Shown here in pieces: positions 27,709-41,500 of a stretch of DNA of 64,000 bases. The notes beneath the pieces were generated by a model that saw only the letters and a list, made by a program, of their open reading frames with translations, made no database searches and was not told the DNA's origin. The stretch lies in NCBI GenBank assembly GCA_032718475.1, contig JAUCBJ010005099.1, positions 1 through 64,000 of the forward strand, read 5' to 3'. Within the stretch, counting starts at the first letter, position 1. Every line of letters starts with the position of its first letter. Both the position numbers and the translations under genes were made by a program. The DNA comes from Nemertoderma westbladi (lineage: Eukaryota; Xenacoelomorpha; Nemertodermatida; Nemertodermatidae).

Positions 27709-29223
27709 TATTTACCGGTACTGCATTTATGAGTCCTTCTGCCTTCTCAGCTTTCTATCAGAATTACCGGTACTGTATATCCCAAAAGAAACACAACATG
27801 CTGACATATGTGAAATGTAGCCTACTTAAGGTTGACTGGTTGAGAGCCACTGTCTTACTGAAGGATTAGCTCGTTTGTTGGATATGTTATAAAATCCCCA
27901 ATGCAAAATCCTGGCAAAAATTGTGTTTCATTGTTTCTTTCTGTCTTTATACCGGTAGTGACAAGTGCAAGTGGGAAATTTTTTATGGTTATTACTGTAT
28001 TAGGCAGTTAGGTGGAGTATTAAGCCTACCAGGACCAGCTGCTATGCGCCAATCCAAGAGGCTAGGCTATGCCTATTTAAAATTTAAACGCAATGGCAAT
28101 ACATAATAACCGGGTGACCGGTACTCTGGTACTGCGATAAAACAGAAACCTAAATAACAGTCAGCCAGTCCCGCACTACATGATACAGTACTGTCGCAGT
28201 TTAACTACCAACCAAGCCCCATACAGATGTCATCATGATTATACGGTCACCTGCTGAGTGCTGACTACTGAATATCTGAATATAGTGCAGTACAGCAACA
28301 GCAGTAGTGCAGGCAGGAGACAGGTAGTGGTAAAGACTGAAAGCTGGAAAGGTAGTGTTTCCAACTCAAACTATAATTTTTAAATTTCCCTCCTTTTAAA
28401 GCGATGGTTGGAATTGTAGGGCAAACCATGATTTTATAATCCGGCAGATATTTCATTATGCCTTTCAAGGAAGTAGTACCGGTAATGTTTTAATTATTAA
28501 CTGATTCGGGTAGGTAATACTGATGGCATCAGTAATCCGACTGATGCCCAACTGGCATCACTTAGTTAACTATAAGTTGTGAGCACCAGAAATGACATTA
28601 TATATATTTAAGCATAATACGATTTTCGATCCACCGCAGGGGTGTGTTCCAGAACGTTTTTACTCACAATTATTCCAATGGGAACAGCCCCGGTTTCAAG
28701 ATATAAAGTGTGCTATATCGCAACGATTATGACGTTTGGAACAGTTCAATTAATTTTACAAATGAATCCAAACCTACCGCATTGCATCAACATCTACTAT
28801 CTTAAATTCCTGGTTGTATCTTAATATATATAAAAAAAACATTTCACAATTATTGCAATGGGTGTATTAAATTCAATTTCCAGCCAACCAAGTACATTCA
28901 TTAACTACAATTTACATAATAGTCTCAAAAGTGCGTAATAAGATGGGAATTCCGATAAACCTAGTTTAATTGTACTGGAAACATGTTGTACCATTTGTTC
29001 ATTTTCAACAGTAAATTTATTTTCAAAATATATGGTGGCAATCGGATGAATTGTCTTAATCTAACCAGGGGACAATTTTTTAAATTGTAAATTACACAAA
29101 ATACCCCATTATGCTAATTGGGCATCGCATCAGGGGCATTGATCATATTATCATTTTATATATTTTATATTTAATATTTTCATATTATCATAACAATAAC
29201 AATAACAACCCTATAAGCATCAA
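27709..29223. other. Non-coding, includes GEMIN8 upstream region
   Basis: About 1.5 kb without a recognisable gene or large repeat. The first few hundred bases must hold the GEMIN8 promoter. No clear TATA box was assigned. ACCGGTA occurs several times (27714, 27765, 27950, 28478). Confidence 0.4.
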
Positions 29224-29454
29224 CACGTCAAAAACACGTGGATACGACGTAATTATTCGACGTCAACGTGTTGAAAATGACGTCTTGGCCACGTGTATTT
29301 TGGAAGTGTCAAACACGTGTTTGAGCACCTCAAACTATGACGTGCTACAGTTTACGTCAAATGACTTGTTAGACACGTGTCAATTACGTCATCAGACGTC
29401 AAATACTACACTGGAACACCACACAAGCACGTCAAATGACGTGCTATACACGTA
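29224..29454. promoter_or_regulatory. ACGT-core motif cluster 1
   Basis: Sixteen ACGT tetramers fall in about 231 bp, where about one is expected. Contexts include the E-box CACGTG, GACGTC, TGACGT (CRE half) and ACGTCA. They are spaced irregularly in otherwise AT-rich sequence and not as a tandem repeat. Factors with ACGT-type sites include CREB/ATF and bHLH or bHLH-PAS proteins. Whether the cluster is an enhancer or a drifting repeat is unknown. Confidence 0.5.
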
Positions 29455-29934
29455 CTGTAACAATAACAGACGCCAAATTCACATAACTACACCACACAAG
29501 CACTTACGCGTCGCTTTTTACATCGCTTAGATCCATGACATTAAGATTGAAATTGATTTTACTTTCTTGACGGTGTTTGTTGATACTATAATAAAGAAAA
29601 AACATTATTATATAATGTAACCAACGGACGATAAATTTAATATCCGAATAAATTGTTAATTAACAACTAATAAACACAAATGAAAATAGTACTGATATTA
29701 TATTTAGCACAAGTTTGATTTGGAAATGAATATTAAAATTACAAGATGGAGGGGAAAAAATTATTGGCAAAGATAATAGGGGCGTCTTACTATTTTAAAC
29801 TATTTAATCTGAAAGTGGTTTCCGACTATTTTATACGCTAGAAATCGATTCCGCCGATTCATGTTGTCCAAAAATTTATTCTAATGGGTCAATTTAGCCA
29901 TTTTCTTGTCATTGGTGGTACTCAGAGTGCGCAA
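29455..29934. other. No feature seen
   Basis: AT-rich sequence between the first ACGT cluster and the 30-bp minisatellite; nothing recognised. Confidence 0.4.
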
Positions 29935-30505
29935 TAGCACCACTCACACCCACCATAAGCATATTACCTTCCTACCCAGTCACACCCACCTCATTACCTT
30001 CCTACCCACTCAAACCGACTTCATCACCTTCCTACCCACTCACACCCACCTCATTACCTTCCTACCCACTCAAACCCACTTCATTACCTTCCTACCCACT
30101 CACACCCACTCCATTACCTTCCTACCCACTCACACCCACTTCATTACCTTCCTACCCACTCAAACCCACCTCATTACCTTCCTACCCACTCAAACCGACT
30201 TCATCACCTTCCTACCCACTCACACCCACCTCATTACCTTCCTACCCACTCAAACCCACTTCATTACCTTCCTACCCACTCACACCCACTCCATTACCTT
30301 CCTACCCACTCACACCCACCTCATTACCTTCCTACCCACTCACACCCACCATATTAGCTTCCTATCCACTCACACCCACCATATCACCTTCATACCCACT
30401 CACACCCACCTCATTACCTTCCTACCCACAACACCCACCACATTACCTTCCTATCCTACCCACACGCACCCACCTCATTACTTTCCTACCCACTCACACC
30501 CACCA
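29935..30505. repeat. 30-bp minisatellite, about 19 units
   Basis: Units of CCTACCCACTCACACCCACC plus TCATTACCTT. A six-unit (180-bp) higher-order repeat is visible: 30001-30120 equals 30181-30300. As 30 is divisible by three, a plus frame (ITFLPTHTHL repeated) stays open, but it starts with TTG and shows no non-repeat protein, so I do not call a gene. Confidence 0.9.
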
Positions 30506-30610
30506 CCTATATAAATAACTAACTAAAATATACCCACCACTAATATAAATATACTATACTCATACTGTAGTCAGTGAGTAGGTATAAGTGGTAAGTAGAT
30601 GTGTCATTAA

Positions 30611-30950
30611 GACGTGCTCAAGACGTAATTTTAGATAATTATTTCCAACATGAAAAGTATCACACAGATACGTGCCGTCTAGACGTGTTCATGACGTCAT
30701 TTTAGGTAATTATATCCACCATGAAAAGTATCACACAGATACGTGCCGTCTAGACGTGTTCATGACGTCATTTTAGGTAATTATATCCACCATATACAGT
30801 ATAAGTCTCATACAGGAACGTGTCAACAAGACGTGTTCAAGACGTAATTTTACGTAATTACGTCAACCATCAAAACTTTGAGTTCTTGCAACAAACATAA
30901 TTGACGTAAAATGACGTCCACATACCTGTTGAGGTGTAAAAATAGACGTC
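30611..30950. promoter_or_regulatory. ACGT-core motif cluster 2
   Basis: About sixteen ACGT cores in 340 bp, including TGACGTCA-like (ATGACGTCAT) and GACGTG/TACGTG forms. Part of the cluster is a 71-bp tandem duplication (TGAAAAGTAT at 30651 and 30722). With cluster 1 it brackets the 30-bp minisatellite, so the three may form one composite locus. Confidence 0.5.
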
Positions 30951-30996
30951 AAATGCTTATAGGGAATACAATTTCCTGCCAAATAATTTACTGTAT

Positions 30997-31112
30997 ATAC
31001 TACTATATATACACGTATATACATATATATATATACATATATATACGTATATATATATATACATATATACGGATACATATATACAGATATACATATATAT
31101 GTACTTCCATAA
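30997..31112. repeat. AT/ATAC microsatellite
   Basis: Degenerate (TA)n with ACATATAT and ACGTATAT interruptions. Confidence 0.8.
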
Positions 31113-31469
31113 GGTTCAGTGAAAAAACAACATATATGCTGGACTTTACAAACGTATATGGGCTACTATACAGTATAATACGTTATACCATTAAACTACA
31201 GGTAACCGTTATTACATCCTAGTGTTCTGAATTATTATTTCCGCTACTCAAGTTCTTCAAAAGATCGTATTGATTATAGTAAAGATCTTGTCCAAACTAG
31301 TAGCATCTTTTATTACGGTTATAAAGATAAGATATTTGTAGAATTTGTGACCTGATGTGACCTGATCATCTGACCAGATGTGTTATTATTATTGATCTTT
31401 GCAAATATTGGAGGCATGGTAGATCTTAGATAAAACAAAACTTCGGTTATTTGAATACAAATTGTGAAA

Positions 31470-31925
31470 AGCATGTTCAATCATAAAGCGAGTTGGAAAA
31501 CAGGATACTGGGATAGTGCTAAACAGACCATTATTGGATATTGTAACGGATTGAACCGGATGCTGAAAGGGGAAAAGCCACCACCAATTTGGACTAAAGG
31601 TCAACTAAAGCCTCTCCCTAAGAAAGGATACCTCGGTGTTCCAACAAACTATCGTGGGATCTGTCTGCTTGTGGTAGCTGCCAAAATATACAACAAAATG
31701 ATTCTATATAGGATTAGGCCTCACATAGAGAAACTACTACGTAAGAGCCAAAAAGGATTTCGACCAAATAGATCAACAATATATACTAGCTCTAAGGATA
31801 TTGGTTGAAGGATTTAATCAAAGAGTGTTCCTGTAATGACATTTGTGGACTTCAAGAAAGTATTCGACCCCATCCATAAAGGAAAATTGCTTGAAATCCT
31901 AAGAGCTTATGGAATACCAGAATGA
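31470..31925 (+). pseudogene. LINE reverse-transcriptase fragment
   Basis: The plus strand encodes KGQLKPLPKKGYLGVPTNYR, then AAKIYNKMILYRIRPHIEKL and GFRPNRST, classic non-LTR RT fingers. After a frame change near 31795-31830 it continues with MTFVDFKKVFDPIH (motif A) and LLEILRAYGIPE, ending in TGA. It is truncated on both sides and clearly dead. It differs from the LINE at 5745-7645, so it is a second lineage or an older copy. Confidence 0.8.
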
Positions 31926-32884
31926 TCGTTGTTGGCATTGCATTGTTACATTGTGGAACAGCGTGCTGAAGCCCATTGAATTAGATTATAACACAATTAC
32001 CTCGAATGATAATAATATAGATAGGTCATGGTTGAGGTGTGATAAGGCAATGTTAATAATTGTAACTATTTAGTGTTTGTGAGATTTCCCAGATAATAGG
32101 GGAATGTGAACTTTGAACTTTAAAAATAAAAAACTATCTTCACGTATCGGCATCAGATTACCCACTAATTGACTTATCAATTAACTAAGGCACCCCATGC
32201 CGGCCATGCGAATGCGTCATATTTAGTCATTCAGGTGTATGAAGCCACGCAAGTGCATATTATGTATTCTGTGTGGGGCGGAACAAAAAAAAATAAACGA
32301 GCTTAGCATACGAGTGGTACCACTAACTTAATCGGAATATCTGTCGTTCTGTCGTATCCAATTTTAAACGTCAACCCTCGACGAAATCTAACCAAACTTG
32401 GTACACACGTTGTTTGGCAAAAGATTATAAATTTTCCAAGTAAGATAAAAGCAGTTAATTAGTTAATTAAGTTGATTACTGTAAAAAGCAGCATTTCTCT
32501 GCTTGCCCTTTAATTGAAATTAATTATTTTCTAGTATTGATTTAAATAATTACTGTATACTTCATTCCAAACCCCATTCCATTATAGTTTTCAAATAGTT
32601 CAAATGATTAACTTTAAGAAATGTTTTTTAATTAATCTTTACGTAATTAACTTATTAAAATTATCGTCTCTCCACACCCTATACTTCCACTCCACCAAAT
32701 ATTAAAATTGACATCGGAAATAAAATCAGCGACCTCGAAAACCCCCATAAATATAATTTTAGATCGGTGATGTGTTTCCTTCATGTCAGACACTATTAAA
32801 CCAACCAGACCCTATACAGGTAGTTTTGCGCGGGAAGGTTTGAACTTTGAAGGCGATTACCTCAGAATGACATTTTTTGTTTTG
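31926..32884. other. No feature seen
   Basis: AT-rich non-coding DNA. No coding region, RNA gene or long repeat was recognised. Confidence 0.4.
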
Positions 32885-33098
32885 CACGAAAAATAGTACT
32901 CCTCCGCCATTTCTTGACGTTTTTTTGCAATTTTTGCTTTATATGAAAGGTATTCTACAAGCTTCAATAAATTTAACGCAGTTTTCATAATTTATTAATA
33001 TTTCCCCATTTTTTGAATGAAAACTTACAAAAAAAACATTTAAAAATCGGAAAATAAAATTGGCAAATAACGGAGGAGTAGACTTTTTAGTTAAAATT
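32885..33098. repeat. Small foldback repeat
   Basis: AAAAATAGTACTCCTCCGCC (about 32889) is inverted as GGAGGAGTAGACTTTTTAGT (about 33076-33095), with more matching bases inside (CATTTCTTG against CAAATAACG). Total about 215 bp, a MITE-like hairpin. Confidence 0.45.
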
Positions 33099-33800
33099 AT
33101 AAAAGCTCAAGCAGGCCGCTAGGGGGCGTCAAAATACTTTTTTCAAATTTGTATGTACTTGTAATGACTATCTTTTCGATGGTATATCGTTTTCTATGCA
33201 TCTTTCAACCACATTGGAGACATAATAAAATTAAAAATAAAAAAAACCGTAGGGGGGTGCCCCCCACCCCCCCCCCCCCCCACCCCCTTAAATTTCTTAA
33301 AAAGCCTCGTGCTGCGCGAAGGCCCCACGAACGTGTATGCACCAAGTTTATGGTTATAAATTCCTGTAAAGTATATGGTATCCCCAGCCAACGGCAATAC
33401 TATTCAAATTACTGTAAGAAAAGTAAGAGGTCAATAAGGATAATAATTAGAAAACAGGTTGGAGCATGACAAAGCAAGTGTGGCTACATCGAAGTAGGAA
33501 ATGTGAGGCAAATAATTTCCGATTCACGCCCTTTCCAGTAAGTGGAGCAATGCATCGTCGACAGTCAGAGGCAAGTAAGAGTCATCATCATCCGACAGCT
33601 TGGGTCCGACGATATTGGCTTCTTTTAGCTTATTTTAATTTTATCTAAACTTATGTTTTTTCGTAATTAATGAGTACTGTAGGCCTACTTTTAAATGGGA
33701 AAACTAAAAACCTTACAATTAGTACTGTAGTGTCGGAAAATACGGTACTGATTTAGGCCACATTTAATTTATTTTTTGAAAGGATTGAGAAAAAAGTCAA
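33099..33800. other. Non-coding, C-rich tract and CTCF-like site
   Basis: Contains CCGCTAGGGGGCGT (33116-33129), a close match to the CTCF core, a C-rich run at 33255-33290, and a 21-base string (33308-33328) that recurs exactly at 49926-49946. No gene recognised. Confidence 0.4.
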
Positions 33801-33802
33801 CT

Positions 33803-35111
33803 AAATTACGGATAGTTATAAAACCCGAAAATAACGGAATAACGGAATTACGAAATTATTAATGAAAATATTTTAGTTTTATTTTTGTTGTCGGAACACT
33901 TACGCCTTCAATACGACATCAATGTCTCCGACTTTGAACAGCTGATCAATAAAAACCCAGATTGGCCGAAGACATGCCGTTTTCTGTTTGAAATACTAAA
34001 AGTGTTTTAACTGTGTTAAAGCGAACCACTACTTTATGTATAATAATATGACCCTTTAATAATGTGATTTATTTTGCTTTTTTTTTGGTAAAATTATTGT
34101 TGGTGATTGGTTGTTTTAAGTTTAAATTAGTTAAATGAAATATTTGTGCTATTAATTTTGCTCGCGGCTTAACCGAGAGCATCTTACATAAATACTTAAA
34201 TGGAGTATTTAATTGGCCTTTAATTTGGATTAAGTTAGTCTATTGACCCCCCTACCCCTACTATTTGGGTATTTTGAGTGAAAACGTGCTAAAATTACTA
34301 ATTTTGTGACATAATACCTTAATCAATAAACATCTATCTATCTATTGATCTGATAAAACTTTAAATAAAATCTCGCTTTCCAGTGATATCGGTATTATTA
34401 GAAGGCACACTTTTTTATAGAGTAAAATTCGATAATTTCGCCCCATTTTCCACCCTAAAGGTAATTTAATACCAAATACTGTCTCTGCTGATTGTTTGTT
34501 AGGGGAAATCCAATGATGGAAAAACATCACAAGATGGCGCTTATATTAAGACAGTACAGTCAGTAAGTGTAGCGCAGTGTAGGCCTACTGCATTGCGACT
34601 GCTGGACTGTAGTCACGTTCACCTCTGTTCACACACCCTCAGCGCCGCGCCACTTGCCTGACAGTCCCTTGCAGCACACCTATAGCGCTAAGGTAACGTA
34701 CGCCGTAATACAAACTACATTATTTATATGGGACATACATTATTGTAGTGTTGTGTTGGTTAGGGTACCGGTGCCGGACTTCTTTCAACTTTGCCCCTTC
34801 AGGCTGTACCAGGCTTCAGGCTTATGATTACAAAGATCTGCTGATGCTGAGTTGATTCATCCTAGCCGCCACTGGTACATAACACTTATAACAAACAACA
34901 AACCAGCAGGCAGTATTTGGTATTAAGTTACTTTTAAGGTCGAAAATGGGGCGAAATTATCGGATTTTATAAATTAAAAAATGTAAAGTCTTCTACTAAT
35001 CTATCTTACTGGAAAGAGAGAATTTCTAGATTGTTTGAAAATTTCGATATTTTCGTTCGATAATATCGTACTTTTCGTTATTTTCGGGTTTATAACTATC
35101 CTTAAATTACG
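33803..35111. mobile_element. Nested foldback elements
   Basis: Two inverted-repeat pairs are seen. The outer arms contain GGATAGTTATAAAACCCGAAAATAAC (33830 region; split here as GGATAGTTATAAAACCCG and AAAATAAC) and its complement at about 35074-35105. The inner arms, about 92 bp, run 34369-34460 and 34931-35024 and share TTTCGCCCCATTTTC. The loop between the inner arms is about 470 bp. No transposase is encoded. Confidence 0.5.
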
Positions 35112-35552
35112 TTCTTTAGGAAATTAAGAAACAAAATAAATTATTTATAAATTATTTGCTTTACATCGCTTTTGAACCCTTAACATATAAATTAGTTCCG
35201 CTCATCCGTAAAGTTTGCATCACTGGGTCAGCGGCATATAAAGCATTATTTTATTTCCATTTAATAATCCAATCAGGTGTTTGAGTACCGATACGCTGTT
35301 TGGAATTGGAATATATACCATCAGTGCCACGCCTAGTTCATTGTCTGCTGGATCGACTACGGAGTTGCAACATTTATTTAATGGTAGCTAATAATTAATT
35401 ACTTGATTGTATCACTTGTATCAGTCTCTCATTGAACTGTTAACTGACAGTGAAACTAAATGTTCTATAAGAACCGGTAGATGGGCGATGGAATTATCAG
35501 ATGATCGGTCTGTACTACGGTACAAACAATGGCGGCCCACGCGCCACCTTAT

Positions 35553-38500
35553 TCACGGACGAAAGTGACTCACGGACGAAAGTGACTCACGGACGAAGGT
35601 GACTCACGGTCGAAAGTGACTCACGGACGAAGGTGACTCACGGTCGAAAGTGACTCACGGACGAAAGTGACTCACGGACGAAGGTGACTCACGGACGAAG
35701 GTGACTCACGGACGATGGTGACTCACGGACGAAGGTGACTCACAGTCGAAGGTGACTCACGGACGAAGGTGACTCACGGACGAAGGTGACTCACAGTCGA
35801 AGGTGACTCACGGACGAAGGTGACTCACAGTCGAAGGTGGCTCACGGACGAAGGTGGCTCACGGACGAAAGTGACTCACGGGCGATGGTGACTCACGGAC
35901 GAAAGTGACTCACGGACGAAGGTGGCTCACGGACGAAGGTGACTCACGGGCGAAGGTGACTCACGGACGAAGGTGACTTACGGACGAAGGTGACTCACAG
36001 TCGAAGGTGACTCACGGACGAAGGTGACTCACAGTCGAAGGTGACTCACGGACGAAGGTGACTCACAGTCGAAGGTGGCTCACGGACGAAGGTGGCTCAC
36101 GGACGAAAGTGACTCACGGGCGATGGTGACTCACGGACGAAAGTGACTCACGGACGGAGGTGACTCACGGACGAAGGTGACTCACAGTCGAAGGTGACTC
36201 ACGGACGAAGGTGACTCACAGTCGAAAGTGACTCACGGACGGAGGTGACTCACGGACGAAGGTGACTCACAGTCGAAGGTGGCTCAGGTACGAAAGTGCC
36301 TCACAGTCGTAGGTGGCTCACGGACGAAGGTGGCTCACGGACGAAAGTGACTCACGGGCGATGGTGACTCACGGACGAAAGTGACTCACGGACGAAGGTG
36401 ACTCACGGGCGATGCTGAATCACGGACGAAGGTGACTCACGGACGAAGGTGACTTACGGACAAAGGTGACTCACAGTCGAAGGTGACTTACGGACGAAGG
36501 TGACTCACAGTCGAAGGTGACTCACGGTCGAAGGGGACTCACGGTCGAAGGTGACTCACGGACGAAAGCCACTCACTGACGAAGGTGACTCACGACGAAG
36601 GTGACTCACAGTCGAAGGTGACTCACGGACGAAGGTGACTCACGGGCGAAGTTGACTCACGGACGAAGGTGATTCACGGACGAAGGTGACTCACAGTCGA
36701 AGGTGACTCACGGACGAAGGTGACTCACAGTCGAAGGTGACTCACGGACGAAGGTGACTCACGGGCGAAGGTGACTCACGGACGAAGGTGGCTCACGGAC
36801 GAAAGTGACTCACGGACGAAGGTGACTCACGGTCGAAGGTGGCTCACGGACGAAGGTGGCTCACGGAAGTGACTCACGGGCGATGGTGGCTCACGGACGA
36901 AAGTGACTCACGGGCGATGGTGACTCACGGACGAAAGTGACTCACGGACGAAGAAGGTGACTCACGGGCGATGGTGAATCACGGACGAAGGTGACTCACG
37001 GACGAAGGTGACTTACGGACAAAGGTGACTCACAGTTGAAGGTGACTCACGGACGAAAGCCACTCACTGACGAAGGTGACTCACGACGAAGGTGACTCAC
37101 AGTCGAAGGTGACTCACGGACGAAGGTGACTCACGGGCGAAGGTGACTCACGGACGAAGGTGATTCACGGACGAAGGTGACTCACAGTCGAAGGTGACTC
37201 ACGGACGAAGGTGACTCACAGTCGAAGGTGACTCACGGACGAAGGTGACTCACGGGCGAAGGTGACTCACGGACGAAGGTGGCTCACGGACGAAAGCGAC
37301 TCACGGACGAAGGTGACTCACGGACGAAGGTGGCTCACGGACGAAGGTGACTCACGGACGAAAGTGACTCACGGACGAAGGTGACTCACGGTCGAAGGTG
37401 GCTCACGGACGAAGGTGGCTCACGGACGAAAGTGACTCACGGGCGATGGTGACTCACGGACGAAAGTGACTCACGGACGGAGGTGACTCACGGACGAAGG
37501 TGACTCACAGTCGAAGGTGACTCACGGACGAAGGTGACTCACAGTCGAAGGTGACTCACGGACGAAGGTGACTCACAGTCGAAGGTGGCTCACGGACGAA
37601 GGTGGCTCACGGACGAGAGTTACTCACGGGCCATGGTGACTCACGGACGAAAGTGACTCACGGACGAAGGTGGCTCACGGACGAAGGTGACTCACGGGCG
37701 AAGGTGACTCACGGGCGAAAGTGACTCACGGGCGAAAGTGACTCACGGGCGAAAGTGACTCACGGGCGAAGGTGACTCACGGACGAAGGTGACTTACGGA
37801 CGAAGGTGACTCACGGGCGAAAGTGACTCACGAACGAAGGTGGCTCACGAACGAGGGTGACTCACGGACGAGGGTGGCTCACGGACGAGGGTGACTCACG
37901 GACGAGGGTGGCTCACGAACGAGGGTGACTCACGGACGAAGGTGACTCACGGGCGAAGGTGGCTCACGGACGAAGGTGACTCACGGGCGATGGTGACTCA
38001 CGGACGACGTTGACGCACGGACGAAGGTGACTTACGGACGAAGGTGACTCACGGGCGAAGGTGACTCACGGACGACGATGACTCACGGACGAAGGTGACT
38101 TACGGACGAAGGTGACTCACGGGCGAAAGTGACTCACGGACGAAGGTGACTCACGGGCGAAGGTGGCTCACGGACGAAGGTGACTCACAGTCGAAGGTGG
38201 CTCACGGACGAAAGTGACTCACGGACGAAGGGGACTCACGGACGAAGGGGACTCACGGACGAAGGTGACTCACGGGCGAAGGTGACTCACGGACGAAGGT
38301 GACTCACGGACGAAGGTGACTCACGGACGAAGGTGAATCACGGACGATGGTGACTCACGGACGGAGGTGACTCACGGTCGAAAGTGACTCACGGACGGAG
38401 GTGACTCACGGACGAAGATGACTCACGGACGAAGGTGACTCACTGTCGAAGGTGACTCACGGACGAAGGTGGCTCACGGACGAAAGTGACTCACAGTCGA

Positions 38501-41500
38501 AGGTGGCTCACGGACGAGGGTGACTCTCGGACGAAGGGGACTCACGGGCGATGGTGACTCACGGACGAAAGTGACTCACGGACGAAGGTGGCTCACGGAC
38601 GAAGGTGACTCACGGGCGAAGGTGACTCACGGACGAAGGTGACTTACGGACGAAGGTGACTCACAGTCGAAGGTGACTCACGGACGAAGGTGACTCACAG
38701 TCGAAGGTGACTCACGGACGAAGGTGACTCACAGTCGAAGGTGGCTCACGGATGAAGGTGGCTCACGGACGAAAGTGACTCACGGGCGATGGTGACTCAC
38801 GGACGAAAGTGACTCACGGACGGAGGTGACTCACGGACGAAGGTGACTCACAGTCGAAGGTGACTCACGGACGAAGGTGACTCACAGTCGAAAGTGACTC
38901 ACGGACGGAGGTGACTCACGGACGAAGGTGACTCACAGTCGAAGGTGGCTCAGGCACGAAAGTGCCTCACAGTCGTAGGTGGCTCACGGACGAAGGTGGC
39001 TCACGGACGAAAGTGACTCACGGGCGATGGTGACTCACGGACGAAAGTGACTCACGGACGAAGGTGACTCACGGACGAAGGTGACTCACGGACGAAGGTG
39101 ACTTACGGACAAAGGTGACTCACAGTCGAAGGTGACTTACGGACGAAGGTGACTCACAGTCGAAGGTGACTCACGGTCGAAGGGGACTCACGGTCGAAGG
39201 TGACTCACGGACGAAAGCCACTCACTGACGAAGGTGACTCACGACGAAGGTGACTCACAGTCGAAGGTGACTCACGGACGAAGGTGACTCACTGGCGAAG
39301 GTGACTCACGGACGAAGGTGACTCACGGACGAAGGTGACTCACAGTCGAAGGTGACTCACGGACGAAGTGACTCACAGTCGAAGGCGACTCACGGACGAA
39401 GGTGACTCACGGGCGAAGGTGACTCACGGACGAAGGTGGCTCACGGACGAAAGTGACTCACGGACGAAGGTGACTCACGGACGAAGGTGACTCACGGACG
39501 AAGGTGACTCACGGACGAAAGTGACTCACGGACGAAGGTGACTCACGGTCGAAGGTGGCTCACGGACGAAGGTGGCTCACGGACGAAAGTGACTCACGGG
39601 CGATGGTGACTCACGGACGAAAGTGACTCACGGACGGAGGTGACTCACGGACGAAGGTGACTCACAGTCGAAGGTGACTCACGGACGAAGGTGACTCACA
39701 GTCGAAGGTGACTCACGGACGAAGGTGACTCACAGTCGAAGGTGGCTCACGGACGAAGGTGGCTCACGGACGAGAGTTACTCACGGGCCATGGTGACTCA
39801 CGGACGAAAGTGACTCACGGACGAAGGTGGCTCACGGACGAAGGTGATTCACGGGCGAAGGTGACTCACGGGCGAAAGTGACTCACGGGCGAAAGTGACT
39901 CACGGGCGAAAGTGACTCACGGGCGAAGGTGACTCACGGACGAAGGTGACTTACGGACGAAGGTGACTCACGGGCGAAAGTGACTCACGAACGAAGGTGG
40001 CTCACGAACGATGGTGACTCACGGACGAAGGTGACTCACGGACGAGGGTTACTCACGGACGAGGGTGGCTCACGAACGAGGGTGACTCACGGACGAAGGG
40101 GACTCACGGGCGAAGGTGGCTCACGGACGAAGGTGACTCACGGGCGATGGTGACTCACGGACGACGATGACTCACGGACGAAGGTGACTTACGGACGAAG
40201 GTGACTCACGGGCGAAGGTGACTCACGGACGACGATGACTCACGGACGAAGGTGACTTACGGACGAAGGTGACTCACGGGCGAAAGTGACTCACGGACGA
40301 AGGTGACTCACGGGCGAAGGTGGCTCACGGACGAAGGTGACTCACAGTCGAAGGTGGCTCACGGACGAAAGTGACTCACGGACGAAGGGGACTCACGGAC
40401 GAAGGGGACTCACGGACGAAGGTGACTCACGGGCGAAGGTGACTCACGGACGAAGGTGACTCACGGACGAAGGTGACTAACGGACGAAGGTGACTCACGG
40501 ACGAAGGTGAATCACGGGCGATGGTGACTCACGGACGGAGGTGACTCACGGTCGAAAGTGACTCACGGACGGAGGTGACTCACGGACGAAGGTGACTCAC
40601 GGACGAAGGTGACTCACTGTCGAAGGTGACTCACGGACGAAGGTGGCTCACGGACGAAAGTGACTCACAGTCGAAGGTGGCTCACGGACGAAAGTGACTC
40701 ACGGACGAAGGGGACTCACGGACGAAGGTGACTCACGGACGAAGATGACTCACGGACGGAGGTGACTCACGGACGAAGGTGACTCACGGACGAAGGTGAC
40801 TCACAGTCGAAGGTGACTCACGGACGAAGGTGGCTCACGGACGAAAGTGACTCACAGTCGAAGGTGGCTCACGGACGAAAGTGACTCACGGACGAAGGGG
40901 ACTCACGGGCGAAGCTGACTCACGGACGATGGTGACTCACGGACGAAGGGGAATCACGGACGAAGGTGACTCACGGGCGAAGGTGACTTACGGACGAAGG
41001 TGACTCACAGTCGGAGCTGACTCACGGACGAAGGTGACTCACAGTCGAAGGTGACTCACGGACGAAGGTGGCACACGGACGAAAGTGACTCACAGTCGAA
41101 GGTGGCTCACGGACGAAAGTGACTCACGGACGAAGGGGACTCACGGACGAAGCTGACTCACGGACGAAGGTGACTCACGGACGAAGGTGACTCACAGTCG
41201 AAGGTGACTCACGGACGAAGGTGACTCACTGTCGAAGGTGGCTCACGGACGAAGGTGGCTCACGGACGAAAGTGACTCACGGGCGATGGTGACTCACGGA
41301 CGAAAGTGACTCACGGGCGAAGGTGACTCACGGACGAAGGGGACTGACGGACGAAGCTGACTCACGGACGATGGTGACTCACGGACGAAGGTGACTCACG
41401 GACGAAGGGGACTCACGGACGAAGGTGAATCACGGGCGAAGGTGACTCACGGACGAAGGTGACTCACGGACGAAGGTGACTCACAGTCGAAGGTGACTCA

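Noticed and set aside
29906-30514. 202-codon protein with ITFLPTHTHL repeats
   Set aside because: Product of a 30-bp minisatellite; starts with TTG and has no non-repeat protein sequence.
30997-31112. Origin or promoter from TA-rich tract
   Set aside because: Simple microsatellite; no supporting context.
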